Assembly: GCA_905234765.1 (NCBI GenBank)
Contig: CAJOIF010000011.1
Coordinates: 14,045 to 78,044, forward strand
From: an uncultured Bacteroidales bacterium
Lineage (GTDB): Bacteria > Bacteroidota > Bacteroidia > Bacteroidales > F082
Direction: 5' to 3'
DNA length: 64,000 nucleotides
The position numbers were made by a program, and so were the translations under genes. Below are positions 43,401 through 50,816 of the stretch, one piece after another. The notes beneath the pieces were generated by a model. That model saw nothing but the letters and a program-made list of their open reading frames with translations, was not told the origin of the DNA and did no database searches. Position 1 is the stretch's first letter. Each line of letters begins with the position of its first letter.

Positions 43401-44666
43401 GCCACAGCCAACAGCGGTTACTCCTTCGTTAATTGGACGGAAAACGGCACACAAGTTTCCACCAATGCCAACTACACTTTCACGGTAAATGGAAACAGAA
43501 ACTTGGTAGCCAACTTCCAAGCCCAACCACAGCAATACACTATTAACGTGTCAGCCAGTCCGAGCAACAGTGGCAATGTAACAGGCGGCGGAACCTATCA
43601 ACAAGGCCAAACTTGCACGGTGAGTGCCACAGCCAACAACGGTTATACTTTCGTCAATTGGACAGAAAATGGAACACAAGTTTCCACCAATGCCAATTAT
43701 AGTTTTACAGTAACTAACAATAGAAACTTGGTCGCCCATTTCACAACACAAAACTATGTCATCACAGCCATGGCCGACCCAACGGCTGGTGGCACCGTGA
43801 CAGGAAGTGGAGGATACAACTATGGAGAAAGTTGCACACTAACCGCCACTGCCAATGCTGGCTATACATTCACCAACTGGACCAAAAACGGCACCCAAGT
43901 ATCTACAAACCCGACCTATACTTTCACCGTAACAGAATCGGCGACATATATTGCTCATTTCTCCGCTCAAAGCTATGCTATCACAACTGCATCATCGCCT
44001 TCCAATGGCGGCACGACTACGGGCGGAGGCTCATACAACTATGGGCAAACTTGCACCGTCACAGCATCGGCAGCAAACGGTTATGCCTTTACCAACTGGA
44101 CGGAAAACGGCACACAGGTATCCACCAATGCCAACTATAGTTTTACAGTAACAAGCAACCGAAACTTGGTGGCCAACTTTGCGCAAAGTACACATACCAT
44201 TCAAGCAACTGCAGGGGCGAATGGCATCATCACTCCATCAGGCTCAATCACGGTGGCGCATGGTGCGAACCAATCTTTTGCGATGATTCCAGATGAAGGT
44301 TACGAAGTCCAAGATGTCTATATCGATGGCAATTCTGTCGGAGCAATGACTTCTTACACCTTTACCAATGTGACCGCAGACCATTATATTCATGTTACTT
44401 TTGTTCACGTAGACGGTGTAGGGGAAAACAACAACATTTCTGCTGTCGTTTATCCAAATCCGACCACTGGAATTGTGAACATCAAATGTAGCGAAGCAAC
44501 ACAAGTCAATGTCTACAATGTTTTTGGCCAATTACTATTAAGGCAAACCACCAATGGCAATGAACAAGAAACCATTGACATTAGCCATCTTCCAAACGGT
44601 CTCTACCTAATGCAATTGATAGGACAAAGAGGCACAGTCACAAAACCCGTCATCAAGGTTCAATAA
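40416..44666 (+). CDS. Secreted C10 (streptopain-like) cysteine protease with InlB-like repeats and T9SS tail
   Basis: 1416 residues. Order: signal peptide (about 1-20), pro-domain like the streptopain inhibitor (about 22-140), C10 catalytic domain (about 150-390) with Cys187 in TGCVATAMAQ and His333 in GGHAFVCDGY followed by the HFNWGCNGDG loop, two CARDB-like beta domains (about 395-640), divergent InlB B-repeats (about 640-1255; NGYTFVNWTENG units) with a cleaved-adhesin-like jelly roll inserted (about 733-904), and a T9SS sorting domain (VYPNPTTGIVNIK ... LPNGLYLMQL). It should be a surface or secreted protease-adhesin, as in Porphyromonas and Prevotella. Base composition is AT-richer than neighbouring genes, suggesting transfer. 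Confidence 0.9.
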   Translation: MRRNLLLFIIIALSLPMLGASIDEVTAKQLAQNFWKENNIMGVRGDKVFKKRMDEAKFVNVAPQCGYSEFFIFNNEDGKGFVIIAADDCVTPILGYSYDNNFVAENLPPNLKDWLDGYAEQIRMAVEMRAVATDEICADWECLRRGKNLPIKSERAVGELLSTRWGQGDYYNALCPSLLGVHTPTGCVATAMAQIMKYWNYPIHGYNYHSYNCWPYGTQSANFAGTEYQWSSMPNIVTSPNNAVATLMYHCGVSVEMDYGINGSSAQIIANDYSGYYEYCAENALTTFFGYDSSTIQGLKRNNFSDSNWINLLKTDLNNNRPILYGGQGSGGHAFVCDGYDNSNYFHFNWGCNGDGQGANSNYGYFNINNLTPLGNNFNNYQVAIFGIQPDSNLQSYNLVLYDDVQMVGDVYGNYGFGQSISAYAEILNNGNSTFSGYIAAAVFDNDGYFIDFLGGGSATIEPNYWIGGTVEHDGGIPFLPSYDYLYHTIMFYSTNGENWTIVNSGYYSNDGVFQVLYNGEDLETNSPITFSNGEDDVLFNGQSATINVSVLNQGTSSYNNYIWLALLDSDGYYIQIIDDLQVNIPVNGTISLYYTDIITAPEGQYYLALLYYDSENYARYVGSVFYPSIKRVYVINSYNINATANPYNGGSVIGGGNYLEGETCTLTATTNNGYTFVNWTENGNPVSTTASYTFTVTGSRNLYANFLSPTYTVNVSSNPDDGGTVTKQGQIDYDFENGFSGWTLIDADGDGYNWRTGTEVMGTGYGHNESNDLLLSQSYDNEYGVLYPDNYLVSPLVDLGGTISFWACAQDNAYPSEHFGVAVSTTSNTNANSFTTIQEWTMTAKGRGRHSNHSRDGISKAQGNWYLYTVDLSAYLGQTGYIAIRHFNCSDMFYLDIDDVSINTTGDNTYYQGQTCTVSATANSGYTFVNWTENGTQVSTNANYTFTVTGNRNLVANFQAQSQQYTVSVSASPSNGGSVSGGGTYNQGASCTVHATANSGYSFVNWTENGTQVSTNANYTFTVNGNRNLVANFQAQPQQYTINVSASPSNSGNVTGGGTYQQGQTCTVSATANNGYTFVNWTENGTQVSTNANYSFTVTNNRNLVAHFTTQNYVITAMADPTAGGTVTGSGGYNYGESCTLTATANAGYTFTNWTKNGTQVSTNPTYTFTVTESATYIAHFSAQSYAITTASSPSNGGTTTGGGSYNYGQTCTVTASAANGYAFTNWTENGTQVSTNANYSFTVTSNRNLVANFAQSTHTIQATAGANGIITPSGSITVAHGANQSFAMIPDEGYEVQDVYIDGNSVGAMTSYTFTNVTADHYIHVTFVHVDGVGENNNISAVVYPNPTTGIVNIKCSEATQVNVYNVFGQLLLRQTTNGNEQETIDISHLPNGLYLMQLIGQRGTVTKPVIKVQ
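42331..44190 (+). repeat. InlB-like tandem repeats in the C10 protease gene
   Basis: About seven copies of a 70-75-codon unit with core GYTFVNWTENGTQVSTNANY and tail NRNLVANF. The middle units (43140-43740) are very similar in DNA, so recombination between them could change copy number. The second unit is split by the cleaved-adhesin-like domain at about 42614-43127. Confidence 0.85.
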
Positions 44667-44686
44667 TTGAAGTCTAAATCCTAGGC

Positions 44687-44722
44687 AAAAACTCCCGAGA
44701 TGTTATCGTTTCGGGAGTTTTT
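44687..44722 (+). terminator. Intrinsic terminator after the C10 protease gene
   Basis: AAAAACTCCCGA (44687-44698) and TCGGGAGTTTTT (44711-44722) form a 12-bp stem around a 12-nt loop, with the T-run in the right arm. Confidence 0.85.
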
Positions 44723-44775
44723 ATGTCATCATCATTTTTCTTTTCCGCAACACCATTTGTTTCCCCGAATTGTTG

Positions 44776-44783
44776 TACTTTTG
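44776..44783 (+). promoter_or_regulatory. -7 promoter element for the large OmpA-family gene
   Basis: TACTTTTG, with a TTTG at 44756-44759 as a possible -33 element 16 bp upstream. Confidence 0.6.
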
Positions 44784-44840
44784 TAGTTTGATTTAATTTG
44801 CAATAAAAACGCCTATTCTGCGTTGCAACAGAGAGAATTT

Positions 44841-47306
44841 ATGTCTATGAAAAGATACATCCTGATTATCATGTCGGCCCTGTTCATCTTCATGAGCAGC
44901 GACCTATACGCACAAAGAAGAAACCCAGCCAAGAACGCCGACCTGGCCTTCGGGCGCAAGCAATACACGGAGGCCGCCGACCGCTACAAGAAAGCCTACC
45001 GCAAGGTGCGCCGCAAGAAAAAGGAAGAACGCAACCGCATCAGCTTCCAGATGGGCGAATGCTACCGCCTCATCGGCCTCACCAAACGCGCCGAGCCCTA
45101 CTACAAGCGCCTGCTGAAGACGGATTATCCTAATGCGCATCCAGAAGTATACCTCTATCTGGCCGACACCTACAAGATGAACCAGAAATACAAGGAAGCC
45201 ATACAGATGTACCAGACCTACGCCGAGAAGATGCCCGAGGACCCACGAGGGGCTTTGGGCGCGGAAACCACGGCACAAATCGAGGAGTGGCTTGAGAACC
45301 CATCGAAATACGAGCTTACGATGTTGAAGAAAGTCAACTCGTCGAAAGACTCGGATTTCAGCGCCTGTTGGCTTAACAGCAATTACAACGAGATCATCTT
45401 CACCTCAACCCGCGATGCCGCCACAGGCAAGGAGAAAGACGGCATCACAGGACAAGAATTCGCCGACTTCTTCACCTCGAAACAAGACCGCAAGGGTGAG
45501 TGGAGCACGCCTGTATTGGCCGACGAAAGCGAGTCCGTCAACACGAAAGCCAGTGAGGGCACCCCTTTCATGAACTCGAAATACACCAAGATGTACTTCA
45601 CGCGCTGTCTGAGCGACGCGCACAAGAAAAACGGCTGCCAAATCATGGTGGCAGGCAAGAGTGGCGGCACCTTCTCGGAAGCCAGACCCGTTGAGATCGC
45701 TGGCATCGACACGCTCGACATCATTGGGCATCCTACCCTCACCAGTGATGAACTGGTCATCTACTTCGCCGCAGAACGCAAAGGCGGATTCGGCGGTAAC
45801 GACATCTGGATGGCTATGCGCGACAACGCCAACGAGGCCTTCAAACGCCCGTTCAACCTCGGCGAGAGAATCAACACGGCGGGCAACGAGGTGTTCCCGT
45901 TTTTGAGATACGACACCGTCCTCTATTTCGCCTCCGATGGCCATGGCGGCATGGGTGGCTTGGACATCTTCGTCAGCTCAATGGACACCGCCGGCGAATG
46001 GGGCACGCCACGCAACCTGAAACACCCCATCAACTCGACTGGCGATGACTTCGCCATCATCTTCCACCCCACTGAGGAACGTGGATTCATCTCATCTAAC
46101 CGTGGTAACAGTCGCGGTGTCGACAATATCTATTACTTTGAAGAGCCGCCTGTCCTGTTCACTTTCTCAGGTACCGTCAAAGACGCCAAGACCAAGCAAT
46201 TCGTCAGCAATGCTGCTGTCCGACTGGTCGGCAGCGATGGGTCCAACAACATGACCCGAACGAACGACAAAGGCTACTTCAATTTCAGCAACAGCCAAAT
46301 CAACAAAAACACCACCTACGACATCACCATTGACAAGGATAACTACTTCACCTTGACCGCACAAGAGACCACCATTGGCTTGGAATTCAGCAAAGACATA
46401 GAAAAAAGCTTTGACATTGAGCCCATTCCCCAAGAGCCCATCATGCTGCCCGACATCCTCTACGACCTGGGCAAATGGGACCTCAAGCCACAGTTTGAGG
46501 ACTCACTGCAAGGCCTCATCGAAACCCTTCAAGTCAATCCGACCATCACAATCGAGTTGGCTTCGCACACCGACTTGCGCGACACGGATGAGCACAATGA
46601 CATCCTGTCGCAAAAACGTGCCCAAAGCGTTGTTGACTATCTGATTATCAGAGGCATCGACCCACTCCGTCTCACTGCCAAGGGCTATGGTGAAAGAGTG
46701 CCGCGCACCATCCAAAAAGACATCACCGTGAAAGGATACACTTTCAAAGCCGGCACGAAACTCACCGAAGAATTCATCAACTCACTGCCTAACAACGAAG
46801 TGAAGGAAGCCGCACACCAGATGAACCGTCGTACTGAGTTCCGCATCTTAAGTAAAGACTTTGTGCCTCGCACCACCATCAACGAGAACCAAACGGTCAA
46901 CATTGCAATCAACCCACAAGAAGAACAGACGGAGATGTTCACCATCACCCAAAAAGGCTACTTCACCTTCTTCGGCATCGTGGATGGCTACAAAGAGCCT
47001 TTCACTTATAGCCAGAACGCTGACTTCTGCGTTTCCGAAAGTCGTGCGCTGCAGCTTCTCAAAGACGGTCGCATCTCAGCTGACGACTTCCAAGGTGATG
47101 TGGACAAAATCCTCTCCACAGATGGTATCGCCAACAACGCCGTTTTCGTCATCAAGGAATTGAGAATTGCCGGACGCTCACTCTACAACGTGGAGTGTAA
47201 GGTCGTAAGCAAGATGGTCGAACAATGGGTCATCGGACAAAAGACCATGAAGCAACTCGGCAACTTCGAGTTTGATACAAAAGATAAAAAGTTAAAGTTC
47301 AAATAA
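44841..47306 (+). CDS. TPR-PD40-OmpA protein with C-terminal retropepsin-like domain lacking the catalytic Asp
   Basis: 821 residues from the ATG at 44841 (ATG 44847 equally possible). Order: signal peptide ending DLYAQ, TPR repeats (about 25-150), PD40 propeller (about 165-430), a carboxypeptidase-regulatory-like beta domain (about 438-525, FSGTVKDAKTKQFVSNAAV), an OmpA-like peptidoglycan-binding domain (about 530-675, ELASHTDLRDTDEHN, HQMNRRTEF) and a C-terminal domain (about 695-821). The first four match the domain set of PorE, a T9SS component, but there is no lipobox. The last domain aligns by eye with retropepsin-like proteases (LQLLKDGRISADDFQG, IKELRIAGRSLYNVECKVV, WVIGQKTMKQLGNFEF), yet the D-S/T-G triad position reads SQN. 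Likely an envelope scaffold. Confidence 0.8.
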   Translation: MSMKRYILIIMSALFIFMSSDLYAQRRNPAKNADLAFGRKQYTEAADRYKKAYRKVRRKKKEERNRISFQMGECYRLIGLTKRAEPYYKRLLKTDYPNAHPEVYLYLADTYKMNQKYKEAIQMYQTYAEKMPEDPRGALGAETTAQIEEWLENPSKYELTMLKKVNSSKDSDFSACWLNSNYNEIIFTSTRDAATGKEKDGITGQEFADFFTSKQDRKGEWSTPVLADESESVNTKASEGTPFMNSKYTKMYFTRCLSDAHKKNGCQIMVAGKSGGTFSEARPVEIAGIDTLDIIGHPTLTSDELVIYFAAERKGGFGGNDIWMAMRDNANEAFKRPFNLGERINTAGNEVFPFLRYDTVLYFASDGHGGMGGLDIFVSSMDTAGEWGTPRNLKHPINSTGDDFAIIFHPTEERGFISSNRGNSRGVDNIYYFEEPPVLFTFSGTVKDAKTKQFVSNAAVRLVGSDGSNNMTRTNDKGYFNFSNSQINKNTTYDITIDKDNYFTLTAQETTIGLEFSKDIEKSFDIEPIPQEPIMLPDILYDLGKWDLKPQFEDSLQGLIETLQVNPTITIELASHTDLRDTDEHNDILSQKRAQSVVDYLIIRGIDPLRLTAKGYGERVPRTIQKDITVKGYTFKAGTKLTEEFINSLPNNEVKEAAHQMNRRTEFRILSKDFVPRTTINENQTVNIAINPQEEQTEMFTITQKGYFTFFGIVDGYKEPFTYSQNADFCVSESRALQLLKDGRISADDFQGDVDKILSTDGIANNAVFVIKELRIAGRSLYNVECKVVSKMVEQWVIGQKTMKQLGNFEFDTKDKKLKFK

Positions 47307-47307
47307 T

Positions 47308-47374
47308 TGACGCGAGACTGCGAGACGCGGGACGCGAGACAGTCCCGTGTCACGAAGTCCCGTGTCCCAAGTCA
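47308..47374. repeat. AGTCYCGN octamer array, copy 3 (inverted arms)
   Basis: The left arm reads GACGCGA, GACTGCGA, GACGCGG, GACGCGA; the right arm reads AGTCCCGT, GTCACGA, AGTCCCGT, GTCCCA, AGTC. Same inverted octamer family as at 28246 and 33170, starting right after the OmpA-family stop and ending 8 bp before the next ATG. Confidence 0.75.
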
Positions 47375-47382
47375 ATAATACA

Positions 47383-48543
47383 ATGGACCAACGCTATAGT
47401 CTGCGCGGCGTTTCTGCCGAAAAGGAAGACATCCACAACGCCATCAAGAACCTTGATAAAGGACTCTATCCCAACGCGTTCTGTAAAATCATCCCTGACA
47501 TCCTCGGAGGCGACCCTGCCTATTGCAACATTATGCATGCCGACGGCGCGGGGACGAAATCGTCGCTGGCTTACCTCTATTGGAAAGAGACGGGCGATAT
47601 GAGCGTGTGGGAAGGCGTGGCACAGGATGCCGTGGTGATGAACACCGACGACCTCATCTGCGTAGGTGCGACCGACAACATGCTCCTCTCCTCCACCATC
47701 GGGCGCAACAAGAGCCTCATCCCTGGCGAGGTCATTTCCGCTTTGATTAACGGCACGGAGCATTTCTTGGAGAAGTTGCGCAGCCTCGGCATTGGCATCT
47801 ACCTCACGGGCGGCGAGACTGCTGACGTGGGCGATTTAGTACGCACCGTCATCGTCGACAGCACAGTGACGACCAGAATCAAGCGCGACGAGGTGATTGA
47901 GAACAACTTGCAGCCTGGCGATGTCATCGTGGCTTTCGCATCCTACGGGCAGGCCACCTACGAGGACAACTACAACGGTGGCATGGGCAGCAACGGTCTC
48001 ACCTCGGCCCGCCACGATATGCTGAACCATTATCTGGCAGAGAAATACGATGAGAGCTACGACCATAGTATCCCTGAAGCGTTGGTCTATTCCGGTCCGC
48101 ACAAACTCACCGACCCGACCGAAGTTCCAGGCGTGGACGTGGGCAAGCTCATCCTCTCGCCCACCCGCACCTACGCCCCGCTGATGATCCCGATTCTGAA
48201 GGAGTTCCGCAAGCAAATCCACGGCATCATCCATTGCAGCGGCGGCGCCCAGACTAAAGTATTACATTTCGTTGATAAATTGCACATCGTGAAGGACAAC
48301 ATGCTGGCCTTGCCGCCTTTGTTCAAGATGATTCAAGCCGCCTCGGGCACCGATTGGCACGAAATGTACAAGGTGTTCAACATGGGCCACCGATTGGAGA
48401 TTTACACCAACGAAAAGGCTGCCAATGAGATGATTGCTATTGCCAAATCGTTTAATATCGACAGCCAGATTATTGGCCATGTGGAGGCTTCGGATGTAAA
48501 AGGGCTGACGATTAAGAGCGAGTTTGGGGAGTTTGAGTATTAA
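47383..48543 (+). CDS. PurM-like AIR synthase (phosphoribosylformylglycinamidine cyclo-ligase)
   Basis: 386 residues from the ATG at 47383, chosen because the earlier in-frame Met lies inside the octamer array. PurM closes FGAM to AIR with ATP in purine synthesis. The ATP-grasp-like PurM superfamily features are present: HADGAGTKSSLAYLY near residue 57, DDLICVGATD near residue 90, YLTGGETADVGDLV near 143, GLTSARHDM near 205 and the C-terminal half with HCSGGAQTKVLHF. It is about 40 residues longer than E. coli PurM and diverges in several loops, so it belongs to the Bacteroidetes AIR-synthase-related group. prfA follows after 3 bp and is cotranscribed. Confidence 0.87.
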   Translation: MDQRYSLRGVSAEKEDIHNAIKNLDKGLYPNAFCKIIPDILGGDPAYCNIMHADGAGTKSSLAYLYWKETGDMSVWEGVAQDAVVMNTDDLICVGATDNMLLSSTIGRNKSLIPGEVISALINGTEHFLEKLRSLGIGIYLTGGETADVGDLVRTVIVDSTVTTRIKRDEVIENNLQPGDVIVAFASYGQATYEDNYNGGMGSNGLTSARHDMLNHYLAEKYDESYDHSIPEALVYSGPHKLTDPTEVPGVDVGKLILSPTRTYAPLMIPILKEFRKQIHGIIHCSGGAQTKVLHFVDKLHIVKDNMLALPPLFKMIQAASGTDWHEMYKVFNMGHRLEIYTNEKAANEMIAIAKSFNIDSQIIGHVEASDVKGLTIKSEFGEFEY

Positions 48544-48546
48544 GTC

Positions 48547-49653
48547 ATGGACATCACTGAAAAACTCGAAACGATAAAGCACCGCTGGGAGGAAATGGGC
48601 GAACAATTGACTGACCCTGCCGTGGCTGCAGACATGAAGAAGTTCGTGAAGCTCAACAAGGACTACAAGGACTTGGAGCCCATCGTCATGGCTTTCAAGG
48701 AATACAAAACCCTGAAAGCCAATGTAGAAGAAGCCCGAGAAATCCTCGCCACCGAGAAAGACGAGGAGATGCGCAAAATGGCTGTCGAGGAGATGGACAC
48801 CGCCCAATCGCGCATTGAGCAGTTGGAGCAGGACATCCGCGTGATGATGATTCCCAAAGACCCGCAGGACAGCAAGAACGCCATTATGGAAATCCGTGCC
48901 GGCACAGGTGGCGATGAGGCCTGCCTCTTTGCCGGCGACTTGTTCCGCATGTACTCCAAATTCTGCGAAGCCCGCGGCTGGAAGACCGAAGTGACCAGCG
49001 TCAGCGAAGGTGCCAGCGGCGGCTACAAGGAAATCGACTTCACCGTGACGGGTAACGGGTGCTACGGTATCCTAAAATTTGAATCTGGTGTACACCGTGT
49101 GCAACGTGTGCCCAAGACTGAAGCCCAAGGCCGTATCCATACTTCTGCCGCTTCAGTGACGGTTTTGCCTGAAGCCGAGGAGTTCGACGTGGAGATCAAC
49201 GAGGGCGAAATCAAATGGGACACCTTCCGCTCCTCAGGTGCAGGTGGTCAGAATGTGAACAAAGTCGAGTCGGGCGTGCGCCTGCGTTATATGTGGAAGA
49301 ACCCCAACACAGGTGAGATGCAAGAAATCCTCATCGAATGCACCGAAACCCGCGACCAACCCAAGAACAGGGAACGTGCTTTGTCGCGCCTGCGCACACG
49401 CATCTACGACATGGAGTACCAGAAATACATCAGCGACATCTCCGCCAAACGCAAGACCATGGTCTCGACCGGCGACCGCTCGGCCAAAATCCGCACTTAC
49501 AACTATCCTCAAGGGCGTGTCACTGACCACCGCGTGGAGGGCTTGACGGTATATAACCTAGCTGCTGTCATGGATGGCGACTTGGATGAAATCATCAACC
49601 GCTTGCAGATGGCGGAAAACGCTGAAAGACTGAAAGAAAACATTGAATCATGA
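48547..49653 (+). CDS. prfA: Peptide chain release factor 1
   Basis: 368 residues. RF1 recognises UAA and UAG and triggers peptide release. The GGQ motif is in SSGAGGQNVNKVESGV (about residues 229-244), and the codon-recognition loop region reads RVPKTEAQGRIHTSAASV, with PKT at the RF1 PxT position rather than the SPF of RF2. The N-terminal coiled coil (about 1-95) is also typical. It starts 3 bp after the purM-like gene. Length and motifs are normal. Confidence 0.95.
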   Translation: MDITEKLETIKHRWEEMGEQLTDPAVAADMKKFVKLNKDYKDLEPIVMAFKEYKTLKANVEEAREILATEKDEEMRKMAVEEMDTAQSRIEQLEQDIRVMMIPKDPQDSKNAIMEIRAGTGGDEACLFAGDLFRMYSKFCEARGWKTEVTSVSEGASGGYKEIDFTVTGNGCYGILKFESGVHRVQRVPKTEAQGRIHTSAASVTVLPEAEEFDVEINEGEIKWDTFRSSGAGGQNVNKVESGVRLRYMWKNPNTGEMQEILIECTETRDQPKNRERALSRLRTRIYDMEYQKYISDISAKRKTMVSTGDRSAKIRTYNYPQGRVTDHRVEGLTVYNLAAVMDGDLDEIINRLQMAENAERLKENIES

Positions 49654-49673
49654 CACTACACCTCACCCCTCGC

Positions 49674-49762
49674 CGTCATTGCGGGCTCGACCCGCAATCC
49701 CCTGAGCGAAAAGGATACTCCTTCGCGCATGGGAGATGGCGGATCCTTGTCCGCCATGACGG
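49674..49762. repeat. Double-hairpin palindromic element, copy 2
   Basis: Hairpin TTGCGGG/CCCGCAA (49679-49697) and hairpin ATGGCGGA/TCCGCCAT (49736-49757), with outer ends CGTCAT and ATGACG inverted. Lies between prfA and pyrF; same family as 31779-31930. Confidence 0.8.
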
Positions 49763-49806
49763 CAAGAAGTCGAAGTTTCTTTCCTAATGTAACAAATACA
49801 AATACT

Positions 49807-50634
49807 ATGAATAAACACCAGTTATTTGAGCAAATCAAGAAAAAGCAGTCGTTCCTTTGCGTCGGCTTGGACACTGACATCAACAAGATTCCGCAAGAAC
49901 TCTTGGCCATGGACGACCCTGTTTTTGAGTTCAACAAACAGATTATCAACCACACCGCACCTTACGCTGTGGCATACAAACCCAACACGGCTTTCTACGA
50001 GGTGTATGGTTCCAAGGGCTGGCAGAGTTTGGAACGTACTATCCAATACATCAAGAACAACCACCCCGACATCTTCATCATCGCGGATGCCAAGCGCGGC
50101 GACATCGGCAACACCTCGGCCAACTACGCCAAGGCTTTCTTCAATACATTGAAAGCCGACGCCTTGACCGTGGCACCCTACATGGGCAAGGACTCCGTTG
50201 AGCCTTTCCTCAACTTTGAGAACAAATGGGTTATCCTTTTGGCCTTGACCTCCAACAAAGGCTCACAGGATTTCCAATACCTCAACGTTGGCGAGCGCAT
50301 GTTGCACCAACAAGTGTTGCAAACCGCCACCGCTTGGGCCACATCGGAGCAGATGATGTTTGTGGTGGGTGCTACGCATCCTGAAGAATTGGGCGAAATC
50401 CGCAAGATGTTACCTGACTATTTCTTCCTCGTCCCCGGCGTGGGTGCCCAAGGCGGCGACTTGCAGGCCGTGGCCCACAATGGCCTGAACGACGAATGTG
50501 GTTTGCTCGTCAACTCATCGAGAGGCATTATTTATGCCTCAAATGACAGCGATTTCGCTGTTAGGGCGGGCGAAGAAGCGAAGAAACTGCAAGTGCAGAT
50601 GGGGGCATTGTTAAAAGAGAAAGGACTCCTTTAA
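49807..50634 (+). CDS. pyrF: Orotidine 5'-phosphate decarboxylase
   Basis: 275 residues from the ATG at 49807; the longer frame from 49729 runs into the repeat element. It converts OMP to UMP, the last step of UMP synthesis. The active-site motif [15 protein letters not shown] (near residue 94) is intact, with the N-terminal [14 protein letters not shown] and later [15 protein letters not shown] and [11 protein letters not shown]. This is the longer type-2 form of the enzyme (about 270 residues, not 230). The gene sits between two copies of the double-hairpin repeat. Confidence 0.96.
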   Translation: MNKHQLFEQIKKKQSFLCVGLDTDINKIPQELLAMDDPVFEFNKQIINHTAPYAVAYKPNTAFYEVYGSKGWQSLERTIQYIKNNHPDIFIIADAKRGDIGNTSANYAKAFFNTLKADALTVAPYMGKDSVEPFLNFENKWVILLALTSNKGSQDFQYLNVGERMLHQQVLQTATAWATSEQMMFVVGATHPEELGEIRKMLPDYFFLVPGVGAQGGDLQAVAHNGLNDECGLLVNSSRGIIYASNDSDFAVRAGEEAKKLQVQMGALLKEKGLL

Positions 50635-50642
50635 TCACTAGT

Positions 50643-50731
50643 CCGTCATGGCGGAGGGACATCCGCCATCTCCTGTGCCGATAGAGACATCCTCTCTGCG
50701 TAAGAGATTGTGGATCAAGCCCGCAATGACG
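50643..50731. repeat. Double-hairpin palindromic element, copy 3 (inverted)
   Basis: ATGGCGGA (50648-50655) with TCCGCCAT (50662-50669), then GGATCAAGCCCGCAATGACG at the right end. This is the reverse orientation of the copy at 49674-49762, so the two flank pyrF as an inverted pair. Confidence 0.78.
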
Positions 50732-50763
50732 TTCTTGGGTTGGGTTCCGCCCTAGGCACAATG

Positions 50764-50796
50764 AAAAAAAGTCGCCTCGGATGAGACGACTTTTTT
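50764..50796. terminator. Bidirectional terminator between pyrF and the Omp28-like gene
   Basis: AAGTCG-C-CTC (50769-50778), loop GGAT, GAG-A-CGACTT (50783-50792) flanked by A-run and T-run. Placed between convergent genes, it can work on both strands. Confidence 0.8.
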
Positions 50797-50816
50797 CGTT
50801 GCAATCAGTTGGCTGG

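Noticed and set aside
42331..44190. Repeats that might suggest a CRISPR array
   Set aside because: They are in-frame protein repeats of about 215 bp with similar but not identical units, no short palindromic repeats and no spacers.
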